Shown here: piece by piece, positions 26,837 through 35,767 of the stretch | Layout: every line of letters starts with the position of its first letter | How positions within the stretch are numbered: position 1 is the first letter of the stretch | Source: Nonomuraea angiospora | GTDB lineage: Bacteria; Actinomycetota; Actinomycetes; Streptosporangiales; Streptosporangiaceae | Direction of reading: 5' to 3' | NCBI RefSeq assembly: GCF_014873145.1 | Contig: NZ_JADBEK010000001.1 | Span: 2,728,001-2,792,000 of the forward strand | Length of the DNA: 64,000 bases | Program-made: the position numbers and the translations under genes | The notes under the pieces: model-generated | The model's input: the letters and a program-made list of their open reading frames with translations, nothing else | The model's database searches: none | Told to the model about the DNA's origin: nothing

Positions 26837-27604
26837 TTACTGGCCCATGAGTGCGTTGTTGGGGTCGTTGAGCTCCACGGAGAACACGGTGAGATCGCCG
26901 CGGGCGTGGCGGATGGTGTATTCGAGGGCGATCCCGCTCTCGGTGCAGGTGCTGCGGGCGGTGGCCAGCAGGGCCGCGGCCATGGGCACGCGCAGCAGCT
27001 CGGCGAGCCGGTAGTCGGCGTTGACCGCGCCGATCGTCTCCCGGCCGCTCGCGGGGGTGAGGCCGTACTTGGTGCGCAGCAGGTCGTAGAGGGAGCCGGT
27101 GAGGTCCTCGTCGAGGATGCCGGGGACCAGCTCTACGGGCAGGTGGGCGCTCTCCAGCATGCAGGGCACGCCGTCGAGCAGGCGCAGCCGCTCGACGAAG
27201 ACGATCTCCTGGTCCTCCCGCACGCCGAGCGCGGCGGCGGCGTCGGAGCCGGCCGGCTGGAGGTGGGCCTTGAGCAGCCGCGTCGCGGGCTTGCGGCCCA
27301 GCCGCGCCATCGTCTCGGTGAACCCGACCGGCCGCGAGCCCAGCTCGGGGGCCACGGCCTGCGGGGCGGTGTAGGTGCCGCTCCCCTGCCTGGCCACCAG
27401 CAGCCCTTCCTGGACCAGGTCGCCGATCGCCCGCCGGGCGGTCGCCCTGCTCACGCCCGCGTAGACCATCAGGTCCTTCTCCGCGGGGATCATCGTGTCG
27501 GGCTCGCAGTCGCGGATCACCGCCCGCAGGCGCTCGCGCAGCTGGTAGTAGAGCGGCACCGCGGCTGACGGGTCGAGCGCCAGCCTGCGTTCCCAGTCGG
27601 TCAT
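26837..27604 (-). CDS. GntR-family regulator (HutC/UTRA type)
   Basis: 255 aa. N-terminal winged helix (VPLYYQLRERLRAVI, VSRATARRAIGDLVQEGLLVARQGSGTYT) and C-terminal UTRA ligand domain (GRKPATRLLKAHLQPAG, ECTES-like SGIALEYTIRHARGDLTVFSVEL). It is the first gene of the sugar operon, 24 bp before the binding protein, so it is probably co-transcribed and autoregulated through the TACGG-N4-CCGTA site in its promoter. The effector is likely a phosphosugar made by the operon. Confidence 0.93.
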   Translation of the reverse strand: MTDWERRLALDPSAAVPLYYQLRERLRAVIRDCEPDTMIPAEKDLMVYAGVSRATARRAIGDLVQEGLLVARQGSGTYTAPQAVAPELGSRPVGFTETMARLGRKPATRLLKAHLQPAGSDAAAALGVREDQEIVFVERLRLLDGVPCMLESAHLPVELVPGILDEDLTGSLYDLLRTKYGLTPASGRETIGAVNADYRLAELLRVPMAAALLATARSTCTESGIALEYTIRHARGDLTVFSVELNDPNNALMGQ

Positions 27605-27623
27605 GACGTCCCCGCCTCAGTTG

Positions 27624-27637
27624 TACGGACGACCGTA
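27624..27637. promoter_or_regulatory. GntR operator TACGG-N4-CCGTA
   Basis: A perfect inverted repeat TACGG-ACGA-CCGTA lies 20 bp upstream of the GntR start, in the 165-bp divergent region shared with the HerA operon. Likely controls the ten-gene sugar operon. No second copy was noticed in this window. Confidence 0.65.
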
Positions 27638-27769
27638 TCTTTTCTGCTCACCGGGGCGGGTGTCAACCATGTGAGGTACGAGCCGCTCGCCGGGCGTGAA
27701 ATGCGCCGGACGCACACCTCAGGCCCACTACGCTCCTTGGAAGGGCGTTTCGTGGGGGCGGAGGGATGA

Positions 27770-29539
27770 GTGACGGTCAACGGGGCGGTAAACCAGCAGG
27801 CGGCCACAGCGGCTGACACGGCGGCACCCACGGCGGGTGAGGCGGTCGGGCGGGTGCTCGGCACCCAGGCGGCCTCGCCGCTGTCGTTCTGGGTCGGCCT
27901 GGAGCCGGGCAAGGTCGTCCAGCTCGACGACGTGGTGGTGACCAGGCGCGAGGTGCCCGGCCACGGCACCGTGCTGGTGGCGGGCGTGGTGACGACCGTG
28001 GAGGCCAGGCACGAGGGGGCCGCGTACGACTCCGACGTCTTCCTGATCGCCGACGGCGCGCTGCCGGCCGCCGTCGTCGAGGTGGCGGAGGTGCGGGTGA
28101 CGCGGGTCGAGCCGGAGGTGTTCGTGCCGCCGCTGCCCGGCTCCAAGGTCTTCCTGGCCAGCTCGGGCGACCGCGACCAGGCCCTCTACTTCGACGTGAT
28201 GGACCGCCGGATCCCCCTGGGCATGGGCCGCGACGGCCAGCCGCTCTACGTCAACTTCGACTTCCTCGACGGCACCCGCGGCGCCCACGTGTCGATCTCC
28301 GGCGTCTCCGGCGTGGCCACCAAGACCTCCTTCGCGACCTTCCTGCTCTACTCGATCTTCAACTCGGGCGTGCTGGAGGGAGAGGCCGCCAACACCAAGG
28401 CGCTGATCTTCTCCGTCAAGGGAGAGGACCTGCTCTTCCTCGACCACGACAACGTGCGGCTCGACGATCGCGCCAGAGGCGTCTACGCCCGGCTGGGGCT
28501 GCCCGCCAGGGCGTTCGGCAGCGTCCACGTCTTCGCCCCGCCCCGGCCGAACGACCCCAACGGCGTGCCGCACGTCTCCGCGCGCACGCAGGGGGTGAGC
28601 TCCTTCTACTGGACGCTGGTCGAGTTCTGCCAGGAGGAGCTGCTGCGCTTCGTGTTCGCCGACTCCGACGACGAGCGGGCCGGCTACTCCCTGCTGGTCG
28701 GCCAGGTCGCCGCCCGGCTGAAGGCGTGGGCCGAGCCGGTGGGCGACGGGGGGGCGGTCATGGTGCGGGGCACCTCCTGCCGTACGTTCACCGACCTCGT
28801 CGAGCTGCTGTCCGACCAGCTCCAGGACGAGGGCACGCGCGGCGAGTGGACCGGCGCGCAGACGCCGCTCGGCACCGTCAACGCCTTCCTGCGCAGGCTC
28901 CGCAGCGCCGTGCGCCCGCTGTCCCCGATCGTCCGGGGCGACCTGCCGTTCTACCGCAACCACTCGGTCCGCACCTCCGACGCCCAGGTGTCGATCGTGG
29001 ACCTGCACAACCTGCCGGAGCGGGCGCAGCGGTTCGTGGTCGGCGTGGTGCTGCGCGGCGAGTTCCACCGCAAGGAGTCCTCGGGCACGGCCCGGCCGCT
29101 GCTGTTCGTGGTGCTGGACGAGCTCAACAAGTACGCCCCGCGCGAGGGCGACTCCCCGATCAAGGAGATCCTGCTGGACGTGGCCGAGCGGGGCCGCTCG
29201 CTGGGCGTCATCCTCATCGGCGCCCAGCAGACCGCCTCGGAGGTGGAGCGGCGCATCGTCTCCAACAGCGCCGTACGCGTCGCCGGCCGCCTCGACCCGG
29301 CCGAGGCCGCCCGGTCCGAGTACGGCTGGCTGCCCCCGGCCGTCAGGGAGCGCGCCACGATCGCCAAGCCCGGCACCATGTTCGTCGCCCAGCCGGAGAT
29401 CCCGGTCCCGCTGGCCGTCGCCTTCCCCTTCCCGGCCTGGGCGACCCGGCCGGCCGAGGCCGCGACCGAGCCGGCGAAGGTCTCGGCCGATCCGTTCCAG
29501 GGCCTGCCCGGCGTCGAAGACGACATCCCGCCCTTCTGA
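27770..29539 (+). CDS. HerA-like DNA translocase/helicase ATPase
   Basis: 589 aa from GTG 27770 with GGAGGG five bases upstream. Begins with an about 130-residue HAS-barrel-like beta domain (VVQLDDVVVTRREVPGHGTVLVAGVV), then the HerA/FtsK-type ATPase. The Walker A region (176-187) reads ISGVSGVATKTS: Gly and Lys-Thr are kept, but the third Gly is replaced by Ala-Thr with one extra residue. Walker B is FVVLDELNKYAP, followed by SLGVILIGAQQTASEVERRIVSNSAVRVAGRL. It heads an operon with SbcD, SbcC and NurA, the DNA end-resection cassette best known from archaea: HerA translocates DNA and NurA cuts it. Confidence 0.88.
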   Translation: MTVNGAVNQQAATAADTAAPTAGEAVGRVLGTQAASPLSFWVGLEPGKVVQLDDVVVTRREVPGHGTVLVAGVVTTVEARHEGAAYDSDVFLIADGALPAAVVEVAEVRVTRVEPEVFVPPLPGSKVFLASSGDRDQALYFDVMDRRIPLGMGRDGQPLYVNFDFLDGTRGAHVSISGVSGVATKTSFATFLLYSIFNSGVLEGEAANTKALIFSVKGEDLLFLDHDNVRLDDRARGVYARLGLPARAFGSVHVFAPPRPNDPNGVPHVSARTQGVSSFYWTLVEFCQEELLRFVFADSDDERAGYSLLVGQVAARLKAWAEPVGDGGAVMVRGTSCRTFTDLVELLSDQLQDEGTRGEWTGAQTPLGTVNAFLRRLRSAVRPLSPIVRGDLPFYRNHSVRTSDAQVSIVDLHNLPERAQRFVVGVVLRGEFHRKESSGTARPLLFVVLDELNKYAPREGDSPIKEILLDVAERGRSLGVILIGAQQTASEVERRIVSNSAVRVAGRLDPAEAARSEYGWLPPAVRERATIAKPGTMFVAQPEIPVPLAVAFPFPAWATRPAEAATEPAKVSADPFQGLPGVEDDIPPF

Positions 29540-29553
29540 CCACAGGTGGTTTC

Positions 29554-30693
29554 GTGAAGATCCTGCACACCGCGGACTGGCACGTGGGCAAGGTGCTCAA
29601 GGGCCGCCCCCGCTTCGACGAGCACCGTGACGTGCTGCGCGAGCTGGTCGCCGCCGCCCGCACCCACGACGTCGACGCCGTCATCGTGGCCGGCGACCTG
29701 TTCGACACCTCGGCGCCCACGCCCGAGGCCCAGTCATTGGTGCTCAACGCGCTCCTGGCGCTGCGCGGCGACGGCAGGGACGTGATCGTGCTGGCCGGCA
29801 ACCACGACAACCCGCAGCTGCTGGAGGTCTACCGGCCGGTGCTCGGCAAGCTGGGCCTGCACGTCATCGGCTCGTTCCGGCGCCCGGACGCGGGCGGCAC
29901 GCTGGCCTTCACGGCGCGCTCGGGCGAGCCGGTGCGGCTGGCGGTGCTGCCGTTCCTGTCGCACCGCTACGTCGTACGCGCCGCCGAGGTCCTCACCGGC
30001 ACCGCCGCCGACCACAACCGCGACTACGCCGCCCGCATCGGCGAGCTGATCGGCGCGCTCACCGCCGGCTTCCACGCCGACACCGTCAACCTGGTCACCA
30101 CCCACGGCACCCTGCCCGGCGGGGCGTTCGGCGGCGGCGAGCGGGAGGCGCAGTCGATCTTCTCCTACTACTTCGAGCCGACCGCGTTCCCGGCCGCCAC
30201 CCAGTACGCCGCCCTCGGCCACCTGCACCGCCGCCAGCAGATCCCCGGCCCGTGCCCGATCTGGTACAGCGGCTCGCCGCTGGCCGTCGACTTCGGCGAG
30301 GAGGGCAACACCCCGGGCGCGCTGCTGGTCGAGGTCACTCCGGGCAAGCCCGCCGTGGTGCGGGAGCTGGCGTTCGCCTCCGCGCGGCGGCTGCGCACCG
30401 TGCGCGGCACGCTGGAGCAGCTGGAGGCCATCGAGCCGGGCGACGACTGGCTCAAGGTGATCGTGGAGGAGAAACCCCGGGTGGGCCTGGCCGACGACGT
30501 GCGCGGCCTGCTCAACGGCGCCGTGGACGTGGTCCTGGACGAGCGGTTCCGGCCGGTGCCCGCCACCCGCCGCACCGGCTCGGCCGATCGCAGCCCGCGC
30601 GAGCTGTTCCGCGAATACCTGACCGCCACCGGCCGCCACGACGAGCAGGTGGCCACGCTGTTCGACCGGCTCTACGACGAGGTGACCGGCTGA
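29554..30693 (+). CDS. sbcD: SbcD/Mre11-type exonuclease
   Basis: 379 aa from GTG 29554, 14 bp after the HerA stop. Calcineurin-like phosphoesterase motifs in order: TADWHVGK, VAGDLFDTS, LAGNHDN, VTTHGT, and AALGHLHRRQ, giving the two-metal active site of Mre11. A C-terminal capping region (LRTVRGTLEQLEAI) follows. Forms the nuclease head with the ATPase encoded next; its stop overlaps the SbcC start (TGATG). Acts in DNA end processing and hairpin cleavage. Confidence 0.95.
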   Translation: MKILHTADWHVGKVLKGRPRFDEHRDVLRELVAAARTHDVDAVIVAGDLFDTSAPTPEAQSLVLNALLALRGDGRDVIVLAGNHDNPQLLEVYRPVLGKLGLHVIGSFRRPDAGGTLAFTARSGEPVRLAVLPFLSHRYVVRAAEVLTGTAADHNRDYAARIGELIGALTAGFHADTVNLVTTHGTLPGGAFGGGEREAQSIFSYYFEPTAFPAATQYAALGHLHRRQQIPGPCPIWYSGSPLAVDFGEEGNTPGALLVEVTPGKPAVVRELAFASARRLRTVRGTLEQLEAIEPGDDWLKVIVEEKPRVGLADDVRGLLNGAVDVVLDERFRPVPATRRTGSADRSPRELFREYLTATGRHDEQVATLFDRLYDEVTG

Positions 30694-33119
30694 TGCGACC
30701 TCTCCTGCTGCACCTGGACCACTTCGGCAGCTTCCGCGAGCCGGTGACCGTCGACTTCTCCGACACCGAATACTTCGCGCTCGTGGGCCCGACCGGCGCC
30801 GGCAAGAGCACGATCATCGACGCGATCTGCTTCGCCCTGTACGGCACGGTGCCGCGCTGGGGCAGGGAGAATTCCATCGCCCACGCCCTGGCCCCGTCCG
30901 TCGCGGCCGGCAAGGTGGCGATGGTGTTCGACAGCGACGGGCGGCGCTTCGGCGTGGCCCGGTCGATGGTGCGCGACGCCAAGGGCGCGGTGCGCACCAA
31001 GGAGGCCAGGCTCGACGAGCTCGACCCGGCCGCGCCGCTCGAGCAGGCGTTCGACGCTGTGGTCAAGCCGCTCGCCGAGGGCGAGAACGTCACCCCGGAG
31101 GCGCAGCGGGTGACCGGCCTGGAGTACCGGTTCTTCACCCAGTGCGTGGTGCTGCCGCAGGGCCGCTTCGCGGAGTTCCTGCACGCGGCGCCGCGCGAGC
31201 GGCAGGACCTGCTGGTGCAGCTGCTCGACGCCGACGTCTACGAGCGGATCAGGCAGAGCGCCGCCCGCGAGGAGGAGGCCGCCAAGCAGGCCGCCTCCTT
31301 CGCCCGCGACCAGCTCACCAAGCTGTCCGGCGCGACCGCGGAGGCCGAGCGGGAACTGGCGGAGCGGCTGGAGGCGCTGCGGCGGCTGGCCGAGACCATC
31401 GGCGCCGACCTCGACCTGCTGCGGGCCCGCGAGGCCGACATCCGCCGGGCCGAGCAGGAGCTGGCCGCCATGGCCGAGCGCCGGTCGCTGCTGGCGTCGC
31501 TGCGCATGCCCGCCGCCGTGCCCACGCTGGCCTCGGCCCGCCGCGCCGCCGCCGAGGCGGTCGAGGCGCTGACGGCCGAGGTGGCCACGCTGGAGGCCGA
31601 CGACCACGAGGCGTACGAGGCGCTGGCCGCGCTGGGCGACCGGGGCGCGCCACGGGCGGCGCTGGCCGCGCTGGACGCCCGCGAGCGCCTGGCCGCCGAC
31701 GCCGCCCGCGCCAGGGCCGAGGCCGCGACGGCCGCCGCGTCGCTGCGGGACCTGGCCGGCGCGCGGGAAGCGGCCGAGGAGGCGCTGGCCGCCGCCGAGG
31801 CCCAGCGGGAGCGCCTGCGCGACGCCCACGCCGCCGCCCACCTGGTCCCGCGGCTGGCCGTGGGCGAGCCGTGCCCGGTCTGCCGGCACCCCGTCTCCGA
31901 GCTGCCCCGGCACGAGCCGCCCGCCGACATCCGCGCCGCCGACCGCGTCCTCGCGGGCACCCGCGAACGGGCCGAGCGCGCCAGGGCCGCCCACGCCCGG
32001 GCCGAGACCTCGGCCTCGATGCTCACCGCGCAGGCCGCGCGGGCGGAGTCCGAGCTGGCCGCGCTGCCCGCCCCCGGGGACCGGGCCGAGCTCGAAGGCC
32101 GGCTGGCCGCGATCGCCAAGGCCGACGAGCTGGCCACTCAGGCACGCAGGGCGCTGCGCGCCGCCCGCGGGAAGCTGGACGAGGCTCGGACCGGCGCCGA
32201 GCGCACCGAGCGGCAGGCCGAGAGCGCCTGGCGGGAGCTGGAGGCGGCCCGCGACCGGCTGCTCGTCTCCGGGCAGCAGGAGGACCCGCCGCCGCTCCTC
32301 GACCGGCGCGACCTGCATCAGGCGTGGACCGAGCTGCTCGGCTGGCGCGACCGGGCCGCGCAGGCCGCCCGCGCCGAGCTGGCCGAGCGCGAGGAGCAGC
32401 TCGGCCAGGCCCGCGCCCGGCTCGACGCCGACCGCCGCCGGCTGACCGAGCGGCTGGCCCAGCACGGCGTGGTCGCCCCGCGCGACGCCTCGCCCGACCA
32501 GCTCGGCGCCGCCGTCGCCGGGACCGTCGCCCGCGCCGAGAGCGCCCTCGAACGCCTCAAGGAGGAGCGCAAGCGCGCCGCAGACCTCGAGCTCCAGATC
32601 TCCCAGAAGGAGCACGAGGCGAAGGTCGCCCACGAGCTCGCCCTGCGCCTGCGGGCCAACGCCTTCGAGCGCTGGCTGTGCGCCGAGGCCCTGGCCGTGC
32701 TGGTCGCCTCGGCCTCCGACACGCTGCGCGAGCTGTCCGACGGCCAGTACGAGCTGGCCCTCGGCGACAAGACCGGCGACATCGAGGTGATCGACTACGG
32801 CGAGGCCGGCCTGCGCCGCAGCGCCCGCACCCTGTCCGGCGGCGAGACCTTCCAGGCCGCCCTGGCCCTGGCCCTGGCGCTGTCCGGGGCCGTCGCCCGG
32901 GGCCTGGACTCGATCTTCCTGGACGAGGGGTTCGGCACGCTCGACCCGGCCACGCTCGACACCGTGGCCACCACCCTCGAACGCCTGGCCGCCGGCCAGG
33001 ACCGCCTGATCGGCGTCGTCACGCACGTGCCCGCGCTGGCCGAGCGCGTGCCGGTGCGCTTCGAGGTCAGGCGCGACGGCAAGGGCTCCCACGTGCGGAA
33101 GGCGGCCATCGCTCCATGA
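30693..33119 (+). CDS. sbcC: SbcC/Rad50-type SMC-family ATPase
   Basis: 808 aa from ATG 30693. Walker A VGPTGAGKST (31-40), Q-loop VVLPQGRFAEFL, long Ala/Arg/Glu-rich coiled coils broken by a zinc hook CPVC at 394-397, a second coil, signature LSGGETFQAA near 714 and Walker B IFLDEGFGTLD near 745. Dimerises through the hook and gates the SbcD nuclease. On the short side for SbcC (about 1,000 aa), implying shorter arms. Its stop overlaps the NurA start by 4 nt. Confidence 0.95.
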   Translation: MRPLLLHLDHFGSFREPVTVDFSDTEYFALVGPTGAGKSTIIDAICFALYGTVPRWGRENSIAHALAPSVAAGKVAMVFDSDGRRFGVARSMVRDAKGAVRTKEARLDELDPAAPLEQAFDAVVKPLAEGENVTPEAQRVTGLEYRFFTQCVVLPQGRFAEFLHAAPRERQDLLVQLLDADVYERIRQSAAREEEAAKQAASFARDQLTKLSGATAEAERELAERLEALRRLAETIGADLDLLRAREADIRRAEQELAAMAERRSLLASLRMPAAVPTLASARRAAAEAVEALTAEVATLEADDHEAYEALAALGDRGAPRAALAALDARERLAADAARARAEAATAAASLRDLAGAREAAEEALAAAEAQRERLRDAHAAAHLVPRLAVGEPCPVCRHPVSELPRHEPPADIRAADRVLAGTRERAERARAAHARAETSASMLTAQAARAESELAALPAPGDRAELEGRLAAIAKADELATQARRALRAARGKLDEARTGAERTERQAESAWRELEAARDRLLVSGQQEDPPPLLDRRDLHQAWTELLGWRDRAAQAARAELAEREEQLGQARARLDADRRRLTERLAQHGVVAPRDASPDQLGAAVAGTVARAESALERLKEERKRAADLELQISQKEHEAKVAHELALRLRANAFERWLCAEALAVLVASASDTLRELSDGQYELALGDKTGDIEVIDYGEAGLRRSARTLSGGETFQAALALALALSGAVARGLDSIFLDEGFGTLDPATLDTVATTLERLAAGQDRLIGVVTHVPALAERVPVRFEVRRDGKGSHVRKAAIAP

Positions 33120-34060
33120 CGGGATTCACCGTCGACCCGTGGGACCCCGGCTACGCCGCCGCCCTCGCCGTCGAGAACCTCTCCGAGATGGGCGCCACCA
33201 GCGCCGAGCTGGTCATCGACATCGAGCGGCCGGCCGCCGACTGGAAACCCGTCACGCCCGGGCCCGACGCCTCCCCGCCCGGGACGCTGCTGGTGGCCGA
33301 CGGGGTCCGCAGGATCGACGCCCGCGTGTGGGTCGACGATCCCGACGCGCCCATGCCCGTCCCGGGGATCGCGGCGTCGTACGCGGCCGGGATCGTCCGC
33401 TGCGGCCCGGACGGCGCCGACCTGGCGGAGATCCAGGTCAACCGGTCGCTGATCTCCGCATCGCCGCACGCGCCCGAGGTCAAGACCACGCATGCCACGT
33501 ACCAGCCGAGCAAGGCCGCCGACGCGAGCTTCGAGGAGCTGTCGCTGGCGCTGCAGCGGCTGGTCACCCAGCTGGAGGTGGACCTGGCGGTGCGGCACCG
33601 CAACCGCGGCGACGACCTGCTGCTGGTGGACGGGCCGCTGCGGGGGCGCACGCACCTGCCGCGCACGATCGGCTACATCAAGACCCACCACACCGCCTAC
33701 CTGCCGCCGCCGCAGTCCGCGGTGGTCGCCGCGCTCGCGCCCGGCCAGCGCACGCCCGTGTTCCTGATGGGCACGAGCTGGCGGCGGCACGCCTGGTACC
33801 TGCGGCTTCCCGTCCAGTCGGCCGCGCCGTGGGCGGGCGTGGCGCGCTGCGAGGCCAGCGCCGACCTGGATCCGGCCCAGGTCGTACGGCTGGCCGACGC
33901 GGTCACCCTCGCCCTGCCGCCGCTGGCCGGCGTGGACTACAAGGACCCGCGCGCGCCGCAGAACCTGGTCCCGATCGGCGGCCTGGAGAAGCTCCTGCGC
34001 CACCACCTGGGCGACAGCCGCCTGCTCTACCGCGCGCTGCGCACGGCGGCGGCCGGTTAG
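33116..34060 (+). CDS. NurA-domain DNA repair nuclease
   Basis: 314 aa, ATG start within the SbcC stop (ATGA). The NurA fold (RNase H-like) is indicated by LLVADGVRRIDARVWVDD, with the first metal-binding Asp, then DLLLVDGPLRGRTHLP carrying a second, and a C-terminal LPPLAGVDYKDPRAPQNLVPIGGLEKLLRHHLGD. NurA is the 5'-3' nuclease partner of HerA in end resection. Its place as the fourth gene of herA-sbcD-sbcC-nurA supports the call. Confidence 0.87.
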   Translation: MTGFTVDPWDPGYAAALAVENLSEMGATSAELVIDIERPAADWKPVTPGPDASPPGTLLVADGVRRIDARVWVDDPDAPMPVPGIAASYAAGIVRCGPDGADLAEIQVNRSLISASPHAPEVKTTHATYQPSKAADASFEELSLALQRLVTQLEVDLAVRHRNRGDDLLLVDGPLRGRTHLPRTIGYIKTHHTAYLPPPQSAVVAALAPGQRTPVFLMGTSWRRHAWYLRLPVQSAAPWAGVARCEASADLDPAQVVRLADAVTLALPPLAGVDYKDPRAPQNLVPIGGLEKLLRHHLGDSRLLYRALRTAAAG

Positions 34061-34160
34061 CCACGCGCTCTGGAACGGGGCCGTCACGAAAGGCTTCGCT
34101 AGCCGTCAGGGAGGGAATGTCAGCGGCCCTCACCGGCGGGCGCCTGCCTAGCGTGGGCGC

Positions 34161-35165
34161 ATGGGTGACTGGTGGGCGGCCTTCAGGCGATCGCCGTACT
34201 TTCCCGCGTCCGTCCTGACGCTGATCCTCTCGGCGGGGGCGGGGCTGTTCGCCGGGTCGTACACGTACGCGATGGCCTCGCCGACCCCGCACCACATGCC
34301 CGTGGCGGTCGTCGGCGTCAACGTCCAGACCGTACGTGCGAAGGCCTTCGTCACCGGCCTGGAGAAGTCGCTGGAGTCCTCGCTCGTCCTGCGCTTCCAG
34401 CGGACGTACGCCGACGCCGTAAGGGCCATCGAGGAGCAGCGGGTCTTCGCCATCTTCGTGGTGCGCGGGGACGACGTCGAGATGGACGTCTCGAGCGCCT
34501 CGGGCGCGTCGGTGGCGCTGCTGCTCGTCGAGCAGGCCCCGCGCGTCGCCGCCCGGGTGGGGGTGCGCCTCACGACGAGGGACATCAAGCCGCTCCAGCG
34601 GGCCGACCCGCGCGGCCTGGCGATCTTCTACATCACGCTCGCCGCCGTGATCGTCGGCTTCACCGGGGCGGCCCAGCTCAGCGCCCACGCCCCCCAGCTC
34701 AACCCCGGCGAGCGGATCGCCTTCACCGCCGCCTACGCCGCGTTGGGGGCGTTCGCCATCGTGGCGGTCGTGGACTGGCTGCTGGGCGCGCTGAAGCTGC
34801 CGGTCCTGGAGTCGTGGTCGATCCTGGCGCTGACCACGTTCACGACGGGGATGGTGTTCACCATGTTCAACACCTTCCTCGGGCGCTGGGCGATGCTTCC
34901 CACCTGGGGGCTGATGGTGCTGCTGGGCAACCCGTCCTCCGGCGGGGCGGTGTCGTGGCCGCTGCTGCCCTCGCCGCTCGGCGTCATCGGCCGCTGGTTG
35001 CCACCGGGGGCGTCGGTCAACGCCCAGCACACCGCCGTCTACTTCCCCGGCCACCAGAGCGCGATGCCGTTCCTGGTGCTGGGGGCGTGGTCGCTGGTGT
35101 CCTGCGTCGTCTTCCTGATCTGGCGCAAACGCCACCCGGGCGGCCGCACCGACGCCCCCGCATGA
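34161..35165 (+). CDS. ABC-2/YhgE-like integral membrane protein
   Basis: 334 aa, ATG start. One N-terminal helix (SVLTLILSAGAGLFAGSYTYA), a ~150-residue extracytoplasmic region (VAVVGVNVQTVRAKAFVTGLEKSLESSL), then about five helices (AIFYITLAAVIVGFTGAAQL, AAYAALGAFAIVAVVDWLLGAL, LVLGAWSLVSCVVFLIWRKR). This is the topology of YhgE/Pip or DUF3533-type ABC-2-like permeases. No ATPase partner is adjacent. It starts 100 bp after nurA and is probably transcribed independently. Confidence 0.75.
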   Translation: MGDWWAAFRRSPYFPASVLTLILSAGAGLFAGSYTYAMASPTPHHMPVAVVGVNVQTVRAKAFVTGLEKSLESSLVLRFQRTYADAVRAIEEQRVFAIFVVRGDDVEMDVSSASGASVALLLVEQAPRVAARVGVRLTTRDIKPLQRADPRGLAIFYITLAAVIVGFTGAAQLSAHAPQLNPGERIAFTAAYAALGAFAIVAVVDWLLGALKLPVLESWSILALTTFTTGMVFTMFNTFLGRWAMLPTWGLMVLLGNPSSGGAVSWPLLPSPLGVIGRWLPPGASVNAQHTAVYFPGHQSAMPFLVLGAWSLVSCVVFLIWRKRHPGGRTDAPA

Positions 35166-35201
35166 GGCGCGAACGTCGCCCCGGCGCCCTCTTATGAGCG
35201 G

Positions 35202-35600
35202 TCAGCCGCGTGGGGCGCGGCGGTCGCGGCGGCGTTCGAGCTCGTCCTCATCGACCAGGGTGAGCATCGGCTCGCCCGGGGCGCACAGCATCACGACGAC
35301 GAAACGGCTCCACGTGTCGTGGAGGTTGTTGGCCGCCTGGTAGTGGATGACGTCACCGCCCGGCTCCCAGAAGGCCTCGCCCGCGCGGATGACCCGCTCG
35401 GGCTCGCCCTCGAGCTCGAAGATCATTTCTCCTTCGAGCATGTAGCCGAAGACGGGGCCGGCGTGGCGGTGCGGCGGGGTGCCCGGGTCCCCCGGCGGCA
35501 GCTCGATCAGGGCGGTCATCGAGCAGGCCCCCTCGGGGACCGTGGGGTGCTGTTCCTGAAGGAGCGTCAGGACGGTGTTCGATCGCGGAGAACTCTGCAT
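35202..35600 (-). CDS. Cupin-domain protein
   Basis: 132 aa from ATG 35600 (a GTG at 35609 is possible). Cupin motif 1 is TPPHRHAGPVFGYMLEGEM with the metal-binding His pair and Glu; motif 2 is EAFWEPGGDVIHYQAAN, keeping the His. A small metal-binding barrel of unknown substrate, common in actinomycetes. Monocistronic, convergent with the preceding membrane-protein gene. Confidence 0.88.
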   Translation of the reverse strand: MQSSPRSNTVLTLLQEQHPTVPEGACSMTALIELPPGDPGTPPHRHAGPVFGYMLEGEMIFELEGEPERVIRAGEAFWEPGGDVIHYQAANNLHDTWSRFVVVMLCAPGEPMLTLVDEDELERRRDRRAPRG

Positions 35601-35767
35601 GCCCAGCACGCTATGGCGCTTCCGGCCCTCTGAGAGGGCCAGTTATGGCCCGGCCAATTGGACCAATCCCTGAAGTGTTCATCTTTCCTTTAGCGATCTT
35701 TGTAGCTATTTGCCCCTTTCTGTGGGGATCATTGCGGTGTCCGTCGCACCCCCCACGAGGAGGCTTC

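Noticed and set aside
35645..35767. A longer N-terminus for the RNase starting at 35645
   Set aside because: The extra 41 residues come from an AT-rich, promoter-like stretch; GTG 35768 has a strong ribosome-binding site and starts a signal peptide.
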